Positions 1-5,788 of a stretch of DNA of 9,747 nucleotides are shown here, one piece after another (position 1 is the stretch's first letter; every line of letters starts with the position of its first letter). Both the position numbers and the translations under genes were made by a program. Under the pieces are notes generated by a model. That model was not told the DNA's origin and searched no databases. It was given only the letters and a program-made list of their open reading frames with translations. Origin of the DNA: Acidimicrobiia bacterium (lineage in GTDB: Bacteria > Actinomycetota > Acidimicrobiia > Acidimicrobiales > AC-14); NCBI GenBank assembly GCA_019243595.1, contig JAFAUA010000093.1, positions 1 through 9,747 of the forward strand, in the 5' to 3' direction.

Positions 1-326
1 ACTGGTTCCGCAAGGGCCCCGACGGCAAGTTCCTCTGGCCCGGCTTCGGCGAGAACAGCCGCGTGCTCGAGTGGGTCTTCAACCGGGTCAACGGCAAGGG
101 CGGCGCCAACAAGACGGCGATCGGCTACGTCCCGTCGGCCGACGACCTCGACCTCGACGGATTGGGCCTGTCCGCTGAGGCCGTCGCCGAGCTGCGCAAG
201 GTCGACCCCGACGAGTGGCGCGCCGAGGTCCCGTCGATCGAGGAGCACTTCGCCTTCCTCGGCGACCACCTCCCCCACGAGCTGCGCGACCAGCTCGCGG
301 CCCTGGAGAAGCGTCTCTCCGACTGA
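1..326 (+). CDS. pckG: Phosphoenolpyruvate carboxykinase (GTP), C-terminal fragment
   Basis: This is the last 107 codons of a gene that begins before the window; the first full codon is at position 3. The product converts oxaloacetate plus GTP to phosphoenolpyruvate, GDP and CO2 in the cytoplasm, the entry step of gluconeogenesis. The fragment opens with WFRKGPDGKFLWPGFGENSR, the conserved C-terminal block of GTP-dependent PEPCKs. The FGENSR element lies in the nucleotide-binding region, and the following VLEWVFNRVNG is also typical. The remainder is the usual acidic helical tail (EVPSIEEHFAFLGDHLP) ending in LEKRLSD. ATP-type PEPCKs do not have this tail, so the GTP class is well supported. 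The downstream VOC gene starts 4 bases after the stop, so the two are probably co-transcribed. The catalytic P-loop half lies outside the window. Confidence 0.93.
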   Translation, partial: WFRKGPDGKFLWPGFGENSRVLEWVFNRVNGKGGANKTAIGYVPSADDLDLDGLGLSAEAVAELRKVDPDEWRAEVPSIEEHFAFLGDHLPHELRDQLAALEKRLSD

Positions 327-330
327 CGCC

Positions 331-792
331 ATGCTTCTCGACGGCGTCGATCACATCGCAATCCTCACCAAGGACGCCAAGCGCCTCTGCGACTGGTACG
401 GCGAGATCTTCGACGCCGAGGTCGAAGGCGTCACCTCCCCGCCCCACGGTGAGGGCGTATCGCTCACCTTCCTTCGTCTCGGGCCGCACACCGAGTTCAA
501 CGTCTTCCAAATCGAGGGCAACGAGGAGGCGGCCCGCCAGACACCGATGTTCGGCCGCGGGCGCATCGACCACTTCGGGTTGCGCGCCTCGTCCCTCGAG
601 AACTTCGAGCTGTTGCGCGAGCGGCTGATGGCGTGCGGCGCGACGGACGGCTTCGTCACCGACTTCGGGCCCGTTCTCAGCGTCTTCTTCCGCGACCCTG
701 AGGGACTCGAGGGCGAAGTGCTCGTGCCCAACCCCGACGCCAAGTCCGGTGTGACGAACCCGCCAGGCACCCCGGCGGCCCGCTACTCCTAG
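331..792 (+). CDS. VOC (glyoxalase/bleomycin-resistance fold) family protein
   Basis: A 153-residue cytoplasmic protein with two tandem beta-alpha-beta-beta-beta modules, the normal size for a small vicinal-oxygen-chelate enzyme. Metal-ligand positions are visible. Module 1 opens with VDHIAI (His8) and carries TEFNVFQ (Glu55). Module 2 opens with IDHFGL (His81) and ends in the strand EGLEGEVLV (Glu127/Glu129). That is the His/Glu/His/Glu layout expected of a metal-binding VOC protein such as a glyoxalase-I or epimerase-like enzyme. The phrase FFRDPEGLEGEVLVPNP is the classic family ending. The substrate cannot be told from sequence. The ATG lies 4 bases after the pckG stop with no clear Shine-Dalgarno sequence of its own, which suggests translational coupling. 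Its stop codon overlaps that of the convergent GGDEF-EAL gene. Confidence 0.85.
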   Translation: MLLDGVDHIAILTKDAKRLCDWYGEIFDAEVEGVTSPPHGEGVSLTFLRLGPHTEFNVFQIEGNEEAARQTPMFGRGRIDHFGLRASSLENFELLRERLMACGATDGFVTDFGPVLSVFFRDPEGLEGEVLVPNPDAKSGVTNPPGTPAARYS

Positions 793-2663
793 TTCAGAGC
801 GGCGAGCGCTTTTTCGGCAGTAGCGAAGGCCGGGAAGTCGCTCGGAGGGAGCGGCCGCGCGAACAGGTAGCCCTGGGCCGCGTCACAGCCGAGGTCGGCC
901 AGGATCTGGAGTTGCTCGACGGTCTCGACGCCTTCGGCCGTCACGGTGAGGTCGAGCGCGTGGCCGAGGGCGAGCACGGCCGCCACGATCGCCCCGTCGG
1001 CCGCGTTGGTGCCGAGGCGCGAGACGAAGCTGCGGTCGATCTTCAGGCCGTCGACCGGGAAGCGTTCGAGATAGGAGAGCGACGAGTAGCCAGTGCCGAA
1101 GTCGTCGATGGTGAGGCCGACGCCGATGTCCTTGAGGCTGCGCAAGATCTGGATGGAGCGGTCGACGTCTTCCATCAGAACCGACTCGGTGATCTCGAAA
1201 CTGAGCTGGCTGGGATCGATGCGCGCCGCGGCCATGGCACCGAGCACGTTCCCGACCAGATCGGGCGACGAGAGCTGCCGGCCTGAGAGGTTCACCGACA
1301 CGACGCCTCCCCGCACCCCCACACGACTCCAGTGCTGCAGCTGTCGGCAGGCCTGGTGCATCACCCACGCGCCGAGAGGCCGGATGAGGCCGGTGTCCTC
1401 GGCGATGCCGATGAAGGAGTCGGGCTCGACGAGGCCATGGTCGGGGCGCCGCCAGCGCACGAGCGCTTCCACGCCGACGAGCGAGCGTCCATCGATGGCG
1501 AGCACCGGCTGGTACATCACGTCGAACTCGTCGCGCGCGATCGAACGGCGCAGCGCCAACTCGGTGCTGAACCGGTTGGTCACTTCGGAGTGCACGGCCT
1601 TGGTGGCGATCTCGGCGCGCGACTGCCCTTCGGCCTTGGCCTTGTACATGGCGGCGTCCGCGTCGCGCAGGAGACCCTCGGGCGTATCGCCGGCACCGCC
1701 GAGGGCGACGCCGATGCTGGCGTTGATCACGAGGTCGTTGTTGCCGAGCACGATCTTGCGCTGCACCTCGCGTGCCAGCCGGTCGAGGAAGACCGAGACA
1801 TCGTCGCCCGAGCTGATGCCCTCGCGGACGACGACGAACTCGTCGCCGCCGAAGCGCGCCACGGTGTCGCTCCCCCGCACGACGCTGCGCAGGCGTTCGG
1901 CGATGGCGACGAGGACCTTGTCGCCTTCGGCGTGGCCCCAGCTGTCGTTGATGAGCTTGAACCGGTCGAGGTCGAGGAAGACGACGGCGACGAGGCAGCC
2001 GTCGCGCACGGCGCGAGCGAGCGCCTGGCTGATGCGGTCGCGCAAGAGTCGGCGATTCGGCAACGCGGTCAGCTCGTCGTGCAGGGCTTGGCGTTCGAGT
2101 CGTTCCTCGGCGGCCTTGCGCTCGCTGACGTCACGGGCGATGCCCTCGACCGAGACGATGCGACCGTCTTCGTCGCGCACGAGGCTCAGGCGCTGCTCCA
2201 CCCAGACCGTCGAGCCGTTCTTGCGCCGCATGCGCAGCTCCCAACCCTGGCTGAGGTTGGAGTTGTCGAGGCCCTGCATCATCTCGACGTACTGCGGCTC
2301 GAGCATCTCGAAGATCAACTCGGGGTCGGCGTAGAGCTCGGCCGGCGTGTAGCCGGTGATCGCCTCACACGCGGGGCTGACGTAGTCGAACCCCCGACCC
2401 GGCGGTAGGCGGTAGCTGAAGATGAAGTCCTGGGCGTTGTCAGCGAGCAGTTGCAGGCGCTTCTCGGTCACCTTGATGCGCGCCTCGGCCTCTGCGACGA
2501 CCTTTTCGTAGTCGACAGCGGGAGGTGCGGCGCTCGCGCCGGAGGTACTTCCGCCGTGCCGTAGGCCTCGAACCGCCAATCCCACGCCCCCCGTCGTCGA
2601 AAGGCCTGGTTGGTTCAAGCCCCACGCCTGCCTCAGACTGCGCCGCTTACGCAGACGCCGCAA
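789..2663 (-). CDS. PAS-GGDEF-EAL cyclic-di-GMP turnover protein
   Basis: A 624-residue soluble signalling protein with no membrane segment visible. Order: a basic then Ala/Ser/Gly-rich N-terminus (1-50), a short coiled helix (51-72), PAS with PAC motif (about 72-183, ending WVEQRLSLVRDEDG...GIARDVSERK), GGDEF (about 190-350) and EAL (about 365-620). The cyclase site FGGDEF (271-276) is intact, and an I-site RGSD (263-266) sits five residues before it, which implies product feedback inhibition. The phosphodiesterase site also looks complete: VEALVRW (Glu399), NLS (Asn458), EITES (Glu490), DDFGTGYSSL (520-529), Lys541, AEGVE (Glu577) and QGYLFARPL (Gln597). The protein could therefore make and degrade c-di-GMP, with the PAS domain setting the balance. 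The start is uncertain: TTG at 2663 is the most upstream option after an in-frame stop at 2690-2688, and GTG at 2585 is an alternative. Neither has a well-placed ribosome binding site. Confidence 0.93.
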   Translation of the reverse strand: MRRLRKRRSLRQAWGLNQPGLSTTGGVGLAVRGLRHGGSTSGASAAPPAVDYEKVVAEAEARIKVTEKRLQLLADNAQDFIFSYRLPPGRGFDYVSPACEAITGYTPAELYADPELIFEMLEPQYVEMMQGLDNSNLSQGWELRMRRKNGSTVWVEQRLSLVRDEDGRIVSVEGIARDVSERKAAEERLERQALHDELTALPNRRLLRDRISQALARAVRDGCLVAVVFLDLDRFKLINDSWGHAEGDKVLVAIAERLRSVVRGSDTVARFGGDEFVVVREGISSGDDVSVFLDRLAREVQRKIVLGNNDLVINASIGVALGGAGDTPEGLLRDADAAMYKAKAEGQSRAEIATKAVHSEVTNRFSTELALRRSIARDEFDVMYQPVLAIDGRSLVGVEALVRWRRPDHGLVEPDSFIGIAEDTGLIRPLGAWVMHQACRQLQHWSRVGVRGGVVSVNLSGRQLSSPDLVGNVLGAMAAARIDPSQLSFEITESVLMEDVDRSIQILRSLKDIGVGLTIDDFGTGYSSLSYLERFPVDGLKIDRSFVSRLGTNAADGAIVAAVLALGHALDLTVTAEGVETVEQLQILADLGCDAAQGYLFARPLPPSDFPAFATAEKALAALN

Positions 2664-2680
2664 TAGCCCGGTGGGGTCAT
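2633..2680 (-). CDS. Possible 15-residue leader peptide before the PAS-GGDEF-EAL gene
   Basis: An ATG at 2680 opens a 15-codon frame (MTPPGYCGVCVSGAV) that stops at TGA 2635-2633 and overlaps the TTG start proposed for the c-di-GMP gene in a different frame. It is the best start in this leader: AAAGGG (2684-2689) lies upstream, although the spacer is only 3 bases. It might be a translated leader that delivers ribosomes to the weak TTG start, or it may be chance. There is no family evidence. Confidence 0.2.
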   Translation of the reverse strand: MTPPGYCGVCVSGAV

Positions 2681-2725
2681 TTTCCCTTTAGTCACATTCG
2701 CGCGGTCGACAGACACGCAACGGGT

Positions 2726-3004
2726 GTGTCATCGTGCGCCGTAGTGGCTGGGGAGTCGAGCGACGTTCTCTTCGATCACGCGGTGCACCTGGGTGCGGCT
2801 CTCGAGAGCGCGGACGCCGACGAGGTCGTTGTCGAGCTGCTCGCGCTGTCGAACCGACGGCGCGAAGCGCTCGAAGACGCGCTCGCCCGGATCCGCTATC
2901 TCCACCCCGGCGAGGACGTCTCCCGCGCCGAGGGCTTGCTGCGCGCCGCCCTCCGCCGCGGCGACGCCACCGACTACTGGCGCATCGACCTCACCGACAC
3001 CTAG
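2726..3004 (+). CDS. Small hypothetical protein, helical, about 86-92 residues
   Basis: I do not recognise a family. From the GTG at 2726 the product is 92 residues; a GTG at 2744 would give 86. No Shine-Dalgarno sequence precedes either, so the start is open and translation may be leaderless. The body (DHAVHLGAALESADADEVVV through ARIRYLHPG) reads as two or three amphipathic helices rich in Ala, Leu, Glu, Asp and Arg, with an acidic tail ending WRIDLTDT. The protein has no signal peptide or membrane segment. The frame stays open further upstream, but the residues there are unlike protein and overlap the 5' end of the divergent GGDEF-EAL gene, so I exclude them. It ends just before a strong hairpin that fits a terminator, which supports a real transcript. 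Confidence 0.55.
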   Translation: MSSCAVVAGESSDVLFDHAVHLGAALESADADEVVVELLALSNRRREALEDALARIRYLHPGEDVSRAEGLLRAALRRGDATDYWRIDLTDT

Positions 3005-3010
3005 GTCGCT

Positions 3011-3061
3011 CGTTCTGGTGACGATCGACGGCCATATCCGCCGTCAATCGTCACCAGAACG
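3011..3061. terminator. Long inverted repeat, likely bidirectional terminator
   Basis: Arms 3011-3032 and 3040-3061 can form a 22-pair stem with a single C/A mismatch (3026/3046) and a 7-base loop (CATATCC). It lies between two convergent genes, 7 bases after the plus-strand stop, and contains the last codons and TGA (3046-3044) of the minus-strand phosphoribosyltransferase. No T-run follows on either side; tail-less hairpins are common as actinobacterial terminators. Confidence 0.75.
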
Positions 3062-3694
3062 TAGGAGTTGGCGGACTTCGTCGTCGGTGACTTGGCGGAA
3101 GTCGGTGTAGAACTCGCCGACGGCGAAGAAGGCGGGTGGCGCGGCGAGGACGACGACGTCGTCGTAGGCCTCGGTCAACCGTCGGACGGTCTGCGGTGGC
3201 GCGACCGGGACGGCGAGGATCCGGCGGGCGGCGCCGGCGCCGGCCAGCCAGCGGCCGACGGCGATGGCGGTGCTGCCGGTGGCAACGCCGTCGTCGACGA
3301 CGATGACCTGTCGCCCGGTGACGTCGAGGGGCGGGCGGCCACCGCGGAAGCGTTGCTGGCGCTCGGCGACCTCGTGCCGCTCGCGGGCCGTGGCTTGGGT
3401 CAGCCATTCGGCGGTCGCCCCGACCCGCCGGGCGAGGTCTTCGTCGATCACCGCCGACCCGTCGGGCCCGACGGCTCCGATAGCCAGTTCGGGGTTGCCG
3501 GGCGCGCCAACCTTGCGGGCCAGGGCGACGTCGAGCGGCGCTCCGAGAACCTCGGCGACCTGGGCGGCGGTGACGACGCCACCCCGCGGGACCCCAAGCA
3601 CGACGGTGTCCTCGCCGCCGATCCCGCGCGCCCGCAGGTCCTCACCCAGGAGCCGTCCCGCCTCCGTGCGATCGGCGAACCTGTCTCCAGGCAT
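3044..3694 (-). CDS. Phosphoribosyltransferase family protein (COG1926 type)
   Basis: A 216-residue cytoplasmic protein of the type I phosphoribosyltransferase fold. The PRPP-binding signature VIVVDDGVATGSTA is at residues 130-143: two acidic residues followed by the Gly/Thr loop. Other family blocks are the N-terminal FADRTEAGRLLGEDL, VLGVPRGGVVTA (32-43), LDVALARKVGAPGNPELAIGA (about 54-74) and the late FFAVGEFYTDFRQVTDDEV. These match the uncharacterised 'predicted phosphoribosyltransferase' group rather than a nucleotide-specific Hpt or Apt, so the acceptor substrate is unknown. I chose ATG 3694 because MPGDRFADRTEAG fits the family's usual start; a TTG at 3712 would add six arginine-rich residues. 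It is divergent from the RAM-domain gene, with 41 bases between the starts. Its stop lies inside the 3011-3061 hairpin. Confidence 0.85.
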   Translation of the reverse strand: MPGDRFADRTEAGRLLGEDLRARGIGGEDTVVLGVPRGGVVTAAQVAEVLGAPLDVALARKVGAPGNPELAIGAVGPDGSAVIDEDLARRVGATAEWLTQATARERHEVAERQQRFRGGRPPLDVTGRQVIVVDDGVATGSTAIAVGRWLAGAGAARRILAVPVAPPQTVRRLTEAYDDVVVLAAPPAFFAVGEFYTDFRQVTDDEVRQLLRSGDD

Positions 3695-3721
3695 TCGCCT
3701 ACGATGCCTCAACCGCGGCGC

Positions 3722-3729
3722 GGGAGGAG
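3722..3729 (+). promoter_or_regulatory. Ribosome binding site of the RAM-domain gene
   Basis: GGGAGGAG lies 6 bases before the ATG at 3736. This near-consensus site fixes the start of the stand-alone RAM-domain protein. It sits in the 41-base divergent gap, so any promoter must overlap it or the neighbouring gene's 5' end. Confidence 0.85.
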
Positions 3730-3735
3730 AAACGG

Positions 3736-3972
3736 ATGACGGTCAGCGCCTACGTGCTGATTCAAACCGAAGTCGGCAAGGCGGCCCAGGTGGCCGACGA
3801 AGTCTCCAAGATCGACGGCGTCGTCTCCGCCGAGGACGTCACCGGCCCCTACGACGTGATCGTCAGGGCCGAGTCGGACTCGGTCGACGACCTCGGGAAG
3901 ATGGTCGTCAGCCGGGTCCAGCTGATCGACGGCATCACCCGGACCCTCACCTGCCCAGTGGTGCACCTCTAG
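3736..3972 (+). CDS. Stand-alone Lrp/AsnC ligand-binding (RAM) domain protein
   Basis: A 78-residue protein consisting only of the regulation-of-amino-acid-metabolism domain seen at the C-terminus of Lrp/AsnC regulators. The beta-alpha-beta-beta-alpha-beta order is visible: AYVLIQTEVG, helix QVADEVSKI, strand GVVSAEDVTG, strand YDVIVRAES, helix DDLGKMVVSRVQ, and strand GITRTLTCPVVHL. The GPYDVIV element is typical of the ligand-binding turn region. No helix-turn-helix is present, so it cannot bind DNA in the usual Lrp way. Such single-domain proteins are known in actinobacteria and archaea and are thought to oligomerise and bind small ligands such as amino acids. The start is supported by a strong ribosome binding site. 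The 3' end overlaps the convergent hypothetical ORF by 26 bases. Confidence 0.88.
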   Translation: MTVSAYVLIQTEVGKAAQVADEVSKIDGVVSAEDVTGPYDVIVRAESDSVDDLGKMVVSRVQLIDGITRTLTCPVVHL

Positions 3973-4195
3973 CGGTTCCCAGGCCGAGCGGGGTCGGTCC
4001 CGACTGCATGGGGCTGGCGACGGCGTCGGCCAGCGAGAGTGCGGCCAGCATCAGGAGCTCGCTCGGGGCCTCGTTGAGGTGAGCGCCGGGCACCCAGGCA
4101 GACGCCGAGGTCCGGCTCAGGCTCTCGCGCAGCTCGTGCCGGCCCAGCCGTCGCCGCCGTAGCTCACCTGCAAGCTCGGTCCCCGCAACAATCAT
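3947..4195 (-). CDS. Hypothetical protein, 82 residues
   Basis: No family recognised. The frame from ATG 4195 has codon use in keeping with its neighbours. It begins MIVAGTELAGELRRRRLGRH and contains a leucine/alanine-rich helix (ELLMLAALSLADAVA), ending in a Gly/Pro-rich tail. There is no signal peptide. AGGGGG lies 7 bases before this ATG, which I prefer over an ATG at 4228 that lacks one. Its last 26 bases overlap the 3' end of the convergent RAM-domain gene, and the tail (LGLGTARGAPLGR) there looks poorly protein-like, so the frame could be spurious or recently extended. It starts 100 bases downstream of the ddl stop on the same strand and could be the last gene of that operon. Confidence 0.42.
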   Translation of the reverse strand: MIVAGTELAGELRRRRLGRHELRESLSRTSASAWVPGAHLNEAPSELLMLAALSLADAVASPMQSGPTPLGLGTARGAPLGR

Positions 4196-4202
4196 CGGCG
4201 CG

Positions 4203-4208
4203 CCCCCT
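4203..4208 (-). promoter_or_regulatory. Ribosome binding site candidate for the 82-residue hypothetical gene
   Basis: AGGGGG on the minus strand lies 7 bases before ATG 4195. It is the reason for choosing that start and the main support for the gene. Confidence 0.45.
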
Positions 4209-4294
4209 GTGCTGGAGGTCTTCACCATCGGCCATCGAGCCTGTGGAGCACAAGGAGGGAAAAGGTGTGGAAATGGACGCCGGGCGCTGTGGAC

Positions 4295-5380
4295 TCAGGG
4301 CCCGAGCTCCCGCCGCCGTCCGATTCGGCTCGACCGACGCCCGTGGCGATCGACGGCCAGCTGGACCAGGCGGTCGATGAGCTCGGCATAGGGGACGCCC
4401 GACGCCTCCCACACCTTTGGGTACATCGAGATCGGCGTGAACCCAGGGATGGTGTTGACCTCGTTCAAGAGGAACCCGCGGCCGCCCTCCTCGTAGAAGA
4501 AGTCGACGCGGGCCATGGCCTCGGCCCGCACAGCGGAGAAGGCCGAAATTCCCAGCCCTCGGACCGTCGCGGTCTCATCGGTCGAGAGCGGGGCGGGGAC
4601 CAGAAGCTCGGCCCCGTCGACCAGGTACTTGTCCTCGTAGTCGTAGAAATCGCGGCTGGGCCGGATCTCGCCTGGCACCGACGCCTCGGGTGGATCGCCG
4701 AGCACGCCCACCTCGATCTCCCGGCCGACGATGGCCTCTTCGACAACGGCAAATTCGTCGTAGGAGAACGCCAACTCGAGTGCGGCGACCAGTTCCCCAC
4801 CGTCGTGGGCCTTCGTGACGCCGACCGACGACCCCAGATTCGACGGCTTCACGAACACCGGCCGACCGAGTTCGCCGAACACCCTTTCGGCGAGGTCGTC
4901 GGGTAGCTCCCCATCGCGGAACCACAGCCATTTGCCCTGCGGCAACCCGGCCGCTGCCGCCAAGTGCTTGGCGGTGATCTTGTCCATGGCGGCCGCCGAC
5001 CCGAGCACGCCGCTGCCGACGTAGGGCACGCCGGCCAGCTCGAGGAGGCCCTGGACGGTGCCGTCCTCACCGAACGGCCCGTGGAGCAGCGGGAGCACCA
5101 CCGTGCGCGTCGCCGGCTCCTCGGCGACCGTCGCCAGCGGCTCGAGGACCGGACCCTCGGCGGCCAGCGCTGACGGCAGGGCGGCCGGCCCGCCCGACGC
5201 CAACAGCTTCGCGGCCTCCTCGGCCAGGACCCATCGGCCTTCGTGGGTGACCCCGACGGGCACGACGTCGTAGCGCGCCGGGTCCAACGCCTGCAGCACG
5301 TTAACGGCCGTGGTGCACGACACCTCGTGCTCGGCCGAGCGGCCTCCGAAGAGCACGACCAACCTGATGCGCTCAGTCAT
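4295..5380 (-). CDS. ddl: D-alanine--D-alanine ligase
   Basis: A 361-residue cytoplasmic ATP-grasp enzyme joining two D-alanines for the peptidoglycan stem peptide. The N-terminal lobe has VLFGGRSAEHEVS (Glu17 of the first D-Ala site) and LPLLHGPFGEDGTVQG (His100). Next come GSGVLGSAAAMDKITAK and the ATP-binding VFVKPSNLGSSVGV (Lys178, Ser184/185). The omega-loop segment FYDYEDKY carries Lys251-Tyr252, the tyrosine version typical of D-Ala-D-Ala rather than D-Ala-D-Lac ligases. The C-terminal lobe has ARVDFF (Arg291) and NEVNTIPGFTPISMYP (Glu307, Asn309, Ser318). The C-terminal tail is a short basic extension. I chose ATG 5380 because MTERIRLVVLFGG matches the family start; a longer frame from 5434 would overlap the upstream gene and adds no conserved residues. 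It follows the membrane-protein gene by 19 bases without a strong ribosome binding site, which suggests coupled translation. Confidence 0.95.
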   Translation of the reverse strand: MTERIRLVVLFGGRSAEHEVSCTTAVNVLQALDPARYDVVPVGVTHEGRWVLAEEAAKLLASGGPAALPSALAAEGPVLEPLATVAEEPATRTVVLPLLHGPFGEDGTVQGLLELAGVPYVGSGVLGSAAAMDKITAKHLAAAAGLPQGKWLWFRDGELPDDLAERVFGELGRPVFVKPSNLGSSVGVTKAHDGGELVAALELAFSYDEFAVVEEAIVGREIEVGVLGDPPEASVPGEIRPSRDFYDYEDKYLVDGAELLVPAPLSTDETATVRGLGISAFSAVRAEAMARVDFFYEEGGRGFLLNEVNTIPGFTPISMYPKVWEASGVPYAELIDRLVQLAVDRHGRRSSRIGRRRELGP

Positions 5381-5399
5381 GTCGAATGCATGGAGCCAT

Positions 5400-5774
5400 C
5401 TAGGTCCGTCCCACCAAGAGCGCCCGTATCCCAAGCCCCATCACGAACAACCCACCGAGGCCATAGAGCAGGTACAGCCGGTGCCGCAGCTGTGCTCGGT
5501 AGGAGTAGATGATGCCGACGGCGATGATCGCCACGAACCCATAGAACATGTGGAACTGCGGGGCCTTGATGTGCTGGCCGGCGACCAGCCCAACCCCGAG
5601 GCCGACCTGCACGAAGACGGCCAGCTCGGCGAAGGCGGTGAACCACCACAGCGCTCTCGTGCGGAAGCTGGGCCAGGAGTTGGCCGCCAGGGCCCACGCC
5701 CCGGCCAAGCCGTTGCCGATGATGACGAACCAGGCCCAGGCCTTGTGGACCTGGAGAAGTGTGCCGAGAACCAG
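5400..5774 (-). CDS. Four-helix integral membrane protein of unknown function
   Basis: Read from CTG 5774 the product is 124 residues with four likely membrane helices: about 12-30 (AWAWFVIIGNGLAGAWALA), 41-66, 74-92 (FHMFYGFVAIIAVGIIYSY) and 101-121. Short arginine-containing loops lie between, and the tail is IRALLVGRT. Histidines sit at the membrane edges (His10, His68, His75), with VHKAWAW just before helix 1. I do not recognise a named family. The first standard start codon is TTG 5708, which would cut helix 1 in half. No ATG, GTG or TTG exists between the in-frame stop at 5783-5781 and that TTG, so the true start is CTG, another rare codon, or hidden by a sequence error. The frame opens 14 bases after the ferritin-like gene stop and ends 19 bases before ddl, so it is probably part of that operon. 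Confidence 0.72.
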   Translation of the reverse strand: MVLGTLLQVHKAWAWFVIIGNGLAGAWALAANSWPSFRTRALWWFTAFAELAVFVQVGLGVGLVAGQHIKAPQFHMFYGFVAIIAVGIIYSYRAQLRHRLYLLYGLGGLFVMGLGIRALLVGRT

Positions 5775-5788
5775 GATGCGTCAGGAAG

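Noticed and set aside
1093..2408. Long plus-strand frames opposite the PAS-GGDEF-EAL gene
   Set aside because: Composition is Ser/Arg- or Ala/Asp/His-rich without motifs, whereas the minus strand has every GGDEF and EAL signature.
2560..2633. tRNA-like element: a GGTTCAAGC T-loop-like stretch near 2612-2620, with 2561-2566 able to pair with 2626-2631 at about tRNA length
   Set aside because: The first acceptor pair and one T-stem pair fail, there is no D-loop GG, and no anticodon stem-loop with T33 can be formed. The stretch lies in the 5' region of the GGDEF-EAL gene.
2664..2743. Sigma-70-like promoter elements in the divergent gap before the GGDEF-EAL gene and the small orphan gene
   Set aside because: TTGCGT and several weak -10-like hexamers can be found, but none has correct spacing and quality together.
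4242..4293. Three TGTGGA (TCCACA) motifs in about 50 bases, reminiscent of DnaA boxes
   Set aside because: None matches the full 9-base box, there is no AT-rich region, and no dnaA/dnaN context. Not enough for an origin.
4265..4906. 213-codon plus-strand frame with AGGAGG 7 bases before a GTG
   Set aside because: Despite the good ribosome-binding-like sequence it is antisense to ddl, with no recognisable domain. The AGGAGG is probably chance in a purine-rich stretch.
5381..5434. Longer start for D-Ala-D-Ala ligase at 5434
   Set aside because: It overlaps the upstream membrane-protein gene, and family alignment from memory begins near MTERIRLVVLFGG at 5380.
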